Assembly (NCBI GenBank): GCA_020740775.1
Contig: JAHEWK010000018.1
Location: forward strand, 1,054,001 to 1,118,000
Source: Ilyonectria destructans
Taxonomy: Eukaryota > Ascomycota > Sordariomycetes > Hypocreales > Nectriaceae
Length of the DNA: 64,000 nucleotides
Reading direction: 5' to 3'
Below are positions 56,701 to 64,000 of this stretch, in pieces. Position 1 is the first letter of the stretch; each line of letters starts with the position of its first letter. The notes under the pieces were generated by a model. That model was not told the origin of the DNA, did not search any database, and saw only the letters and a program-made list of their open reading frames with translations. The position numbers were made by a program, and so were the translations under genes.

Positions 56701-58829
56701 TTCCACCACAGATTGTTGACGTGGCTCAGAATAACTACGCCTCAGCTAGTGGAGGTTATGTTGGCGCGGCGGCATTTGACAATGTCACCAGTATCTACAC
56801 CATCACCTTTGGTGACTGGGTCGACTGGCACAGCGACATAACGGGTGACTTCTATCTCTATTGCCGATTCGACAAGGACTTCCAAGTTGGTCTTGAAGCC
56901 GGAACCTACTTCGTGGAGATTGAGACAGTGGGCAAGACATTCTACCCGCCTGTCTATTATCGTGCCGTCGATAGATCAAGAGTGTATGAGCGAAAGCATG
57001 CGGAGATGCTGGATCACCAACAGGTCTTCTACTTCAACATCGAGGTTCCTGGTCAATTGGGACCTTGGAAATCAGTCACTTTCGTTAGCAGCCAATCATC
57101 GACTGAAGACGGATACTTCTGCGCCAAGACGACTGTGGAGATTGGAACTGAATTCGACACTGGAAACCAAATCACTGAATCCCGGGATGTTAGCACAGAC
57201 GCCATCCAACGTTGCGAGGTCAAAGTATTCAAAGCAGTCTACTCAAGCGAGATTGCGGAAGATGAAGTTTTGGCATTCAATGTTGCAAACATTCTCGGCA
57301 ACTGGGGTTCTTGGACAATCACCTTTGCTTACAGCTTGGCAATCGAGCTCACGAATGGAACCACGGTTGGCTACGATCTTCGGACTTTGTCGTATGACAG
57401 GTATGCTCGGAACAGCCCCGATAACTGGTTCAGTGGTGTCCGCGACACGACAGGTCCGATTCTTGGTGGCCCTACGAGCACTACATCAACTGCCCTGCCT
57501 TCATCGACTCTGACGCTGTCCACAAGTGTCCTGACTACTCCCATTGCCAACACCACAGTGGTCACGACGAGCGCATCCACTTCTTCCACTTCAGTTTCGA
57601 CCACGGACGCCTTGACTCCTACTCAATACAACACGACAACCACGCCCCAGACTTATGCGACGTCGACTGTGCTGTCTTCATCAACCACTTCATCCACGTC
57701 AGCTGGCGCTACGACCACGGAGGTGTCGTCGGCAACGACTCTTTCTACAACCTCGTCATTCTTAACCTCGGCCACCACCTCTGCTAGCTCCTCAACCAGC
57801 TTAGCCACTAGTCTCACCGGAGAATCCACTGTTACAAGCACCGCCTCGACGCACATTTCAGACTGCTCAACTTGCACAAAGCCGACTAGTTCATCAACTT
57901 CGGGCTCAGACTCTGTGACAGGAAGCTTGACTCCAAGTTCCACTCCCGGAGGAGTTGGCACGAAGACAGACTTGCTGCCAGAGACTTCCACCGCCGTGTC
58001 AACCACTGAGCAGTCACAAGAAACCCAACTTTCGACCGCTGAGACCGAAATCCCCGGTTCAAGCTCGGCTGTTGTGTCCAGTGTGACGAAACACTCGAGT
58101 GGTACTACGATTACTCAAAGCGTAACAATCATCACTTCGGTCTGCTCCGAGCCCGGGTGGACAGCGCCGGTGACTGTTACTGTCACCGTCCCATGTGCCT
58201 CTTCTGGCGAGACAGATTTCACAACAGTTACTTCAGTGTGCACGCGTTGTGCAGCACACCCAGTCACCATTACATACACGCAACCTGTTCAGACATACAC
58301 GCAGCCCGTCCAGACATATACACAACCCGTCCAGACACATACACAACCCGTCCAGACACATACACAACCCGTCCAGACATACACCCAACCTGCCCTGACC
58401 GTTTCGCCCTCCAACAATATCGTCATCTCAAGTGGCCACTTTTCTGTCGGAAGTACCCGCCCTACTACAGTGTCCCAAGTGCCAAACCAAGTGCCCTCTG
58501 TGACTATCCCCTCTGTGGATAATTACGAGGCACCGAAGACCAGCACTCTACGGCAAGATGAGAACACCACACTCATTTCTCATACGCTGAGTAGGCCTAC
58601 CACTGTGGTGGAGGAACCAGCTGTCAGTGAAGGAAACAGTGTAACCGCTGTCGGTGAAGCAACCACTGCAACCGGCGAGAATAATAAGGGGGCGGTCCCC
58701 ACGTCGGAGGCTGCGGATACTTTGGCACCCTCAGCCACTGTGGTAACGGGACTTGGCACGCAACAGTCATTCGACCGGATCACATATATTTCGTTAGCTG
58801 CTATTGCAGCTCTTATTTTGGCTTTGTAA
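53757..58829 (+). CDS. Cell-surface subtilase fused to an adhesin-like domain, Ser/Thr stalk and GPI signal
   Basis: Single-exon gene, 1690 aa. A signal peptide (residues about 1-23) is followed by an I9-like propeptide (about 40-130). The S8 catalytic domain has Asp169 (VVDSGAD), His202 (NGHGTF), oxyanion Asn292 (AAGNAGEMG) and Ser511 (SGTSFATPYMAG). A PA-like insert lies between Asn292 and Ser511. An Fn3/C5a-peptidase-type beta domain follows (about 570-870), then a Thr-rich linker (about 870-925). A second globular region (about 935-1235: FADISIQRQG, SFALPPQIVDVAQNNY, TFGDWVDWHSDITGDFYLYC) resembles Als/MSCRAMM-type adhesin beta-sandwiches rather than any protease part. The last 450 residues are Ser/Thr-rich with six YTQPVQT heptads and a hydrophobic C-terminus (ISLAAIAALILAL) typical of GPI anchoring. 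All catalytic residues are intact. Confidence 0.9.
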   Translation: MLNWIPSLQTIAIGLALIPGNSAWDHDSVAASRKEASPLTSGIIPGRYIVELNGDSALGQRDVRRRAETVVGDLESAGYEVNIKEDYSSISGRFQGVSIEISNDQEGTLDELKDLSGVADAWPVEIITLDVDFDTSDPSPKWNPHVATRVDELHKRGLKGQGQRVCVVDSGADSSHPALSGRIAGGKNMFDDSTNLEDCNGHGTFVSSMIVGKNKDFSGVAPEAEVFMYKVFGCESSTSNDIILKALLAADADDCDIVSLSLGGDNGYHGSLMSRVASQVAEDRLAIIAAGNAGEMGPFYASSPASGRGVVAVASVNSKQILRWPAMILSSSGESFNMSYVTPDGSKLNESISVPLTFDTGDSCNANENGKESEAVVIKRGICFGNGQFNTMSSTGFGYILVFDSYNQGVSYMSEASNTSPSVHLFAVTQAAVGDWVKEQTSGSHTLTFVIEADADTAAEMSDFPASGQMSSFSSWGPTFENDFIPTIAAPGGAVYGAFPDNTFAIASGTSFATPYMAGIAALFFAHVKKDAAEFARRISSTAALLPSYSASEASIISDIAPLAQQGAGLVDAVKVFDYETVLLSESHISLNDTDNRVSTHTIQLKNTGSSQVTFQISHVAASSVQGRDEYWYPYLYYPPLLDAAGSIDAPESISIAAGATQEVQVTINSPADLAPNSGVVWSGKIVFEGSNGEFLTVPYMGVEASTYNWTPLEGSPLVFRYDSDSGYLYPVDWQGKAYKPAELDSPEIYFALRYGTYEFSIDLVGADWTKEDFSYPLSAGSGSKQWRGSVRSQPDAFGSYSNFPLQHPLRFNNVGFNRFQCFANGTDIPTGRYRVLSRALRMFGNPTEPSDWQLFLSDAFTIQLGDDAITSSSSTVSSTTEMSTPTIASVSTTTNNPTTTDAPTTTTETALATSTAVPGVTTTLRAKSSPTGIANAFADISIQRQGTTSNDMYDPSEWMQLHVQMKIPTRLVAGSVASFALPPQIVDVAQNNYASASGGYVGAAAFDNVTSIYTITFGDWVDWHSDITGDFYLYCRFDKDFQVGLEAGTYFVEIETVGKTFYPPVYYRAVDRSRVYERKHAEMLDHQQVFYFNIEVPGQLGPWKSVTFVSSQSSTEDGYFCAKTTVEIGTEFDTGNQITESRDVSTDAIQRCEVKVFKAVYSSEIAEDEVLAFNVANILGNWGSWTITFAYSLAIELTNGTTVGYDLRTLSYDRYARNSPDNWFSGVRDTTGPILGGPTSTTSTALPSSTLTLSTSVLTTPIANTTVVTTSASTSSTSVSTTDALTPTQYNTTTTPQTYATSTVLSSSTTSSTSAGATTTEVSSATTLSTTSSFLTSATTSASSSTSLATSLTGESTVTSTASTHISDCSTCTKPTSSSTSGSDSVTGSLTPSSTPGGVGTKTDLLPETSTAVSTTEQSQETQLSTAETEIPGSSSAVVSSVTKHSSGTTITQSVTIITSVCSEPGWTAPVTVTVTVPCASSGETDFTTVTSVCTRCAAHPVTITYTQPVQTYTQPVQTYTQPVQTHTQPVQTHTQPVQTYTQPALTVSPSNNIVISSGHFSVGSTRPTTVSQVPNQVPSVTIPSVDNYEAPKTSTLRQDENTTLISHTLSRPTTVVEEPAVSEGNSVTAVGEATTATGENNKGAVPTSEAADTLAPSATVVTGLGTQQSFDRITYISLAAIAALILAL
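58272..58397 (+). repeat. Six 21-bp tandem repeats in the subtilase stalk
   Basis: Six in-frame units of 21 nt encode the heptad T-(Y/H)-T-Q-P-V-Q, the last one ending P-A-L. Units differ mainly at third positions and at the Tyr/His codon. They lie in the Ser/Thr-rich stalk and are expected to vary in number by slippage. Confidence 0.9.
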
Positions 58830-59352
58830 TATATTGTCGTATTTATTTAGCACGAGTGGAGACAGGGCACGTGGGGACCTTAGTCGTTATTAGAACTGAG
58901 GTTATCTTAATTTTTATCTTACCATGCCCTATACAATCTGTCCTTCTTGTGAGCGCAAAGCGTAGTCGAGTCTAAGCTACCGTTATTTGAATGCTTTTGG
59001 TCATTAACCATCAGCGATTTGACGGCTCGCCTATGTTCAAGAAGTCCAACCATAGTTCGGAAGCCTGACATCTTTCCAACCAGTGATTATGAACATTGCG
59101 GTATTCAAGTCGAGGCTTGATGCAGGGACAAATCAGTCTCCCCCCCGATAGCACAGTGTGACATTATCGTGACATATGGATAGTGGTCCGCACTTCTTTT
59201 TCCTCAAATGTGTGTATTGTGTTTATGCCATGGTGCTAGTCAATCGCTCTCAGCTGATCCCGATTGTCTGAAACATTCACTGATAGAGTAAGGCATGGGG
59301 GCTTGTCATAAACTTCAGCGTCATTTGACAAGAAGTGTAATCCTATCCAGCT
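58830..59352. other. Convergent spacer
   Basis: 3' flanks of the subtilase gene (plus) and the ankyrin-like gene (minus). No gene was recognised. Confidence 0.5.
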
Positions 59353-62300
59353 TCAAAAACACCACACCCACTTGGGCGTCCCAAGCTCCAGTCTCGGTAC
59401 CAAATGATCCCTTTCTTGCTGAGTTGGGGCAAATAGTCTTAGAAATTTCTCTTTCTCAACTTCTTTACTCAGAGTGAGAATGAAATATCCCAACTTCGAG
59501 GAAATACCCTCTTTGTTTGGTCCATACTCGCTGGCTTGATGTGAAGGGTGGTTACGATCACCCCCGGGACCAGGAGTAGAACCACCTGGTAACCAAATTT
59601 GAGGGTATTCTGTAATCCACTTCACGTTCCGCTCCCTGTCCCATGGAAAGGGTAAAAAGACTTCCAATGCGATCCACCAAGCAATCCAGAATATCTCAAA
59701 ATCGCCCGAGAAGGTATGAAGAAGTTCCAAGAACAATTCTACATATGCATCGAGGATAGCCTTAAGCTCTCTATCCTCATCTCGAAGTTCCTGTTGTTCG
59801 TCTGGATCTGTGTATATGGAGCAGGTATGAGCCATGCCCAGCCGATCGAATATTTCCAGCCTGCAAATTTCTCCGTAATCCGATTCGGTGAGGTGCAATC
59901 CCAGTGCGCTATACCGAGACAGGTGGAAAAGCCATCTTCGACGCCGTGTCAAATTACCTAAATTTCCGTTGACCTGGCCTTTTTCTCCTCGCTGGTCGAG
60001 AACGGCGGCGACCGGGATGAAACCTACGGAGTTACACCAACAGGAGCATCCATCTGTATCCTTGACGCCATTCGCCTGGTAGAGTCTTACAAAAACTCCG
60101 AATGCATTGTACCTACTTAAAGCAGGCTGATCCCAAACTTCTGATGACAAGAAATACTTTGCTTTCTGTGCGAACAATCGAAGAAGGTCCAGACCACGCC
60201 AGGGTATTCTGCATGGGTCGGCCCCTTTTCGCAGATACCAGAGTATCAGGCGAAACTCGTCACGATTTGACGAACGGCTTATTGTGTTCATCATTGGTGT
60301 TCGGCCTTCCTCATCAGCTATGTCAAGATCGTGAAACCCAGCCTCGTATAAAATCTCAGCTATACGGAATGTAATCCCGTCATGATGATAAATCGTGACT
60401 TGAGTTCCTGGATATAAATTTTGAATATTTTTCGTACCAATCTGATGCAGTTGTTGGAATACCGCCTCAGCTTGGTAGTCAAGCACAGAGCCACTGGCTC
60501 CCTCTCTGATTTCTCGAACCGTTTGTAGCCAGACTTCAGGTAGGTTTTCCAAAGCTAACTCGTAGAGCCTTTGTCTTCTTTTTGCAATTTCTCCCGCAAG
60601 AATCGAAATTATGGGCAGTGGGGACCTTATAGCCAAGGAATATTGGAACAAATTGTTGCATGTGTTATCTTCGCTGCATCCCTGGGGAAAAATTGGACAC
60701 CCATGATCTAGCAGCAACTCAAGGCTCTCAACATCTTCCTGAGTTATTGCCGCAATAATAGCTGCAGAAGTTTCGATACCCAATTCAAGAAATATTTTAA
60801 GTCCGGTTGGCCAGCCGACGGCAAGAGCGAGTGGGTGAGGGATGATAGTTTCCAAATCATATGCGTTGAGGGCGATTATGCTGCGGACGTCCTCTTCAGA
60901 CCTTCTAAGCACAGCCGAGTGGATGCGACTATTTCCCATGCCTGTCTTCAATTAGTCCAAGGGCTTCAAATAATAAGACTGCCATCAGCCTCACCCAGGA
61001 CGAGGTCGGGATTGCGAAGTAGAAGTCCTGCTGCTTCAGGACTCTTCACGAAGTCGAGGTCTTCAAACAGAATACCGCCGTACTTTTCAAGAATCCGGTC
61101 CAGCCTCATCTGACTCAAGATAAGCGGTGAATATCCCAGAGATGCAACACGATCGAATGCAAGGCCAAGGGGTGATAGTGGTTGAAATCTACGCCACAGG
61201 ATTATCAGTGTCAGAATAGACCATCTTAGAGTAAAGTCTCCCTGAGGGTTGTCTTACCCCGTTCTTGAAGTATTCGGATCTGCGCCACCACTAATCAGAA
61301 GTGAGACGATTTTGTCCAGAATGAAATAAAGATCCTCCTGCATGGAGATGACAGTCATGCCAAGTCCAACTACCTCCTAAGTGGTCGGTTAGCAACCTGG
61401 ACGACGACAAAGGTAATACTCACATGAAGGATAGTAATTCCATCTGCATATTGATCCTTTGGAGATCCTTTCCCAGACTCGAAGACATATATCAGTCTCT
61501 CATACAGAAACTCGAGAATTCGTTTCACGTCTGCTTGGAGGGCCGGGTTGGCTTGTAAACAATAGTTCTCAAGTAAATATGTGTGATGGGATTCAGCAGC
61601 AGTCAACCCTAGGCGAAATCGAATCGATCCGTGTTTTGAATCCATGGAATGAGGAGTGCCGATTTTCGGTTTGGCTCGCTGAAAATAATCGACGAAGGGC
61701 TGAGGCAAAAGTTGCTGGATGTTACAACGAGCATCCCAAACAGCACAGAAACTGGGGGATTTAAACCGCTCAACTGTAGCATGAGGGGAAATCTTGGCGC
61801 TCAAGGAGAAAGTTGCCGCACCAAGCGCCATGTTGAAGATGATTTGGATCTTTGGTGCGAGGGCACGTATACCTAGTTCCCAAGATGTGGGTGACAATTC
61901 TTTTCGGGGGCAAGTTTCCGAGTGGCACTTTTTTTGGGAAATGAAGAGTTGCACAGGGTACAGCGAAACTGATGTCACATCGCTTGTGGCCAAGCAGCGA
62001 CAGATTGGCCGCCGTTCCTGTTTCTTGTATTGCTCGAGTGCCGGCAGGAGTCCCTGAGGGTCGGGGCCTCTTAGCTGTGCCAAAATGTCCCTGTTTGAGA
62101 TGAAGTTTGTGTTGCACTGATAAAATATAGGGTCAGATAGAATCGGGGTACTGATCTTGTGTCTAGATTACCTGATACTCCAGTGAGCGCATAACCGATG
62201 TCAGAAGCTGCTGAGAGTTCGCAAGTTGTGCACTACTATTGTTAGCTAGTTACTCCAGTACAATATTCAAAAGACGAACATTTGATCCTCCAGTCTCAAC

Positions 62301-62728
62301 TGGTTATGATGCTGATACCATATTTGCAACGAGGACTTGAGCGACTCAATGCGCTTTGATCTTTCTGCGATTTCCGTTTGCTTCTTCACACTCACTACCG
62401 CCGCCCACGCACGCTTTACCGCATTTGATTTCGGTGTCGACAGAGATTCTAACAAGTGAGCTAGATCTCTGGATTCTGCGATGGCATCGAGGATAATACA
62501 TGCCGGTTGGGTCGTTGTTGAGGTTGGTGGTAGTCCATTCGAAGCGTACACAGCGACGCTGATCGTTTGAAGTAAGTCAATGAACTGTTGCGTGTTCCTT
62601 CTCACGGTTTCGATTTCTCCAGGCACATTCTTCAACTTTTCGTAGAGGCGAGATGATGAGAGCAGGACGCGACTACTGAGGTCGAGCAGTTGCACGATGC
62701 CAGCGGCGATACCAAGAGCTTCGGCCAT
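59353..62728 (-). CDS. Ankyrin-like protein with fungal STAND-type N-terminal domain, no NTPase
   Basis: Predicted 1035 aa in six exons: 62280-62728, 62172-62235, 61424-62116, 61258-61376, 60995-61188, 59353-60941. All phases agree. The start MAEALGIAAGIVQLLDLSSRV and the following helices match the HeLo-like N-terminal domain found on many fungal STAND and ankyrin proteins. A middle part carries paired cysteines (RRPICRC, later KKCHSETC), known from fungal ankyrin proteins without NTPase. The C-terminal half contains diverged ankyrin-like units (LLISGGADPN, LLLDHGCPIF, YLRKGADPC, DEEGRTPMM). No Walker A or B is present. It may be a signalling or recognition protein paired with NTPase-bearing relatives. 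That is inference. The long frame at the 3' end seems to start MKTGMGNSR, but that region is spliced. Confidence 0.82.
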
Positions 62729-63090
62729 GGTGAATTTTCGGGAGCAGGGGAGAAAAGAACGTGTAGAACGTAGGAAAAATCAAATGGAGGCAGATATGGG
62801 CTGGGTGAGACTTTTGTGCTGGCACAGCCAGACGGCTTGTGCCTTGACATGCAGTGTGATTCGTCGCCGACTTCAGGGCTTGCACGTTCTCTTCATGCAG
62901 ACCAGTTGAATTCTGTGATCGCAATATGCCTTGTATGCAGCCCGTCAGCCCAAGCATGCAAATATGTGGTCCGCATTAGGCCGCAATTCCTCGTCGGGAT
63001 TGTTCACATTTCTACTCGGGATGCATGTACACTCGCAAACTTATCATCGTAATCAAGTAGTAAAATTCTTCATACTCTTCACGTTTCAAA
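62729..63090. other. Intergenic region
   Basis: Promoter of the ankyrin-like gene (minus) follows its ATG at 62728. The rest is 3' flank of the oxidoreductase. No gene was recognised. Confidence 0.45.
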
Positions 63091-64000
63091 TTACTGAGGC
63101 GCCCCCATGCTCAAGACATCCATTCCTTGCTGGAACTGGCTCTTGGACGGCATCTTGCCGAGGCGCATAAGTTCTACGCTCTGCGCCATAACAGGATCCA
63201 TTCCCATGCTAGCCGTTGCTACCACTGTGTCTCCCTTGCAGTAATAAGCAGCAAACTTGCTCGCCGCTGGGTCGCCCTGTATGACAATGTCATCCCATCC
63301 ATTGGCAGTATTACCGCAGTATCGCAGCTGAGCTCCGAGGGCCGACCAGAAGACCGGGACAAAGTGCTCAGGGTCCACTGAAGGATTCACAATGTGGCTG
63401 GCGACGACACGTCCCGACTGTTGAGCCACGTTCCAGTGCTCGATCCGAACGAACTTGCCTTCGCCGCCGGGCCCGTGGTAGGGAAACGTGGCAATATCGC
63501 CAATTGCGTAAACACCGTTGAGACCGACGACGTTGTAGCTCTCGTCTGTCTTGATGGAGCCATCTCCTTCGAGTTGAATGATTTTGTTGTCTCTCAGGTA
63601 TTCGGTCGCGGGCGACACGCCAACACCAAGGATGACAAGATCGGCAGGGAGCTTGGTGCCGTCCTTGAGGTAGACGGCGCCCACCTTCGAGGGGTCGGAA
63701 TCAGAGGGCTCTGCCTTGTCCACGCCAGCGCTCATGTAAAATTTGATGCCTTTGCCCTCCAGCGACTTTTGAATGCCTGCACCGACCTTTTCACTCAGAA
63801 CTCGCTCGAGAGGAGCCTGTTCCATACCCACGACGGTAACAGAGTTGCCGGCGAGGGCCGCATTGGCGACTTCCATGCCGATGAAGGACGAGCCGATAAT
63901 CACAATGTTCTTTCCCTTGTCGCCAATGGCTTCAACAATCTTCTTCGTGTCGTGGACGTTTCGCAGAGTGAAGATGTTGTCGAGGTCCTTGAACCCTTGC
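63091..64000 (-). CDS. AIF-like FAD/NAD(P)H oxidoreductase (5' end outside the window)
   Basis: The C-terminal 302 codons are present. The frame is open to the right edge, so the N-terminal FAD-binding part is missing. Visible: the lead-in GFKDLDNIFTLRNVHD, the NAD-binding dinucleotide fold NIVIIGSSFIGMEVA (G-x-S-x-x-G), DLVILGVGVSPATEYL, and the second FAD contact NGVYAIGDIATFP, then the C-terminal interface domain (PVFWSALGAQLRYCG). The order and spacing match AIF/AIFM3-type and related class I pyridine nucleotide-disulfide oxidoreductases lacking redox-active cysteines in this half. Whether an N-terminal Rieske domain is attached cannot be seen. Stop codon TAA is at 63091-63093. Confidence 0.92.
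   Translation of the reverse strand, partial: QGFKDLDNIFTLRNVHDTKKIVEAIGDKGKNIVIIGSSFIGMEVANAALAGNSVTVVGMEQAPLERVLSEKVGAGIQKSLEGKGIKFYMSAGVDKAEPSDSDPSKVGAVYLKDGTKLPADLVILGVGVSPATEYLRDNKIIQLEGDGSIKTDESYNVVGLNGVYAIGDIATFPYHGPGGEGKFVRIEHWNVAQQSGRVVASHIVNPSVDPEHFVPVFWSALGAQLRYCGNTANGWDDIVIQGDPAASKFAAYYCKGDTVVATASMGMDPVMAQSVELMRLGKMPSKSQFQQGMDVLSMGAPQ

Noticed and set aside
58272..58397. Possible assembly artefact in the tandem repeats
   Set aside because: The units are not identical (third-position and Tyr/His changes) and keep the reading frame, which fits a real minisatellite.
1..64000. CRISPR arrays, bacterial operons or prophage
   Set aside because: Spliceosomal introns, fungal gene families and an intron-bearing eukaryotic tRNA show a fungal nuclear genome; no regularly spaced repeat array is present.

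Overview
This window is from a filamentous ascomycete (Pezizomycotina; probably a Sordariomycete, though the sequence alone does not settle the order). The evidence is short GT-AG introns of 44-66 bp with CTAAC/CTAAT/CTGAC branch points, several family types largely restricted to these fungi (HET, Zn2Cys6 regulators, DUF7600-type F-box, CorA-like, fungal STAND proteins), and low gene density. Gene models were made by hand: introns were placed where splice sites, branch points and reading frame agree and where family similarity continues across the junction.

Layout. 1-12.9 kb holds metabolic and housekeeping genes: an F-box protein (1440-3697), a secreted/membrane DOMON-cytochrome b561 protein (4230-5645), an intron-containing tRNA-Leu(AAG) (7204-7305), a metallophosphoesterase (7717-8883), and a divergent pair of methyltransferases, one O-methyltransferase (9435-11015) and one LaeA-like (11547-12891). 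13.7-32.6 kb has the character of a fungal innate-immunity or allorecognition region: a dynamin-like GTPase, a CorA-like two-pass membrane protein, two paralogous divergent protein kinases, two small paralogous three-exon genes of unknown function, and a HET-domain protein.

33.7-37.5 kb is an amidase next to a Zn2Cys6 regulator. The amidase has a structured promoter with direct repeats, a CCGG palindrome and a TATA box. 38.3-43.1 kb is a 1563-residue NACHT-ankyrin STAND protein with a C-terminal membrane segment. 43.6-51.7 kb is a second Zn2Cys6 regulator followed by a full-length PDR-type ABC transporter, a likely drug-efflux module. 53.8-58.8 kb is a 1690-residue cell-surface subtilase fused to what looks like an adhesin-type beta-sandwich, a Ser/Thr stalk with heptad repeats and a GPI signal. 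59.4-62.7 kb is a six-exon ankyrin-like protein with a fungal STAND-type N-terminal domain but no NTPase. The window ends inside an AIF-like flavoprotein oxidoreductase (63091 to the edge).

No PKS, NRPS or terpene synthase is present, so the methyltransferases are not shown to belong to a metabolite cluster here. The most novel material is the pair of small genes (21036-21363 and 29256-29672), which have the same splice architecture and lie around the kinase pair, and the protease-adhesin fusion.
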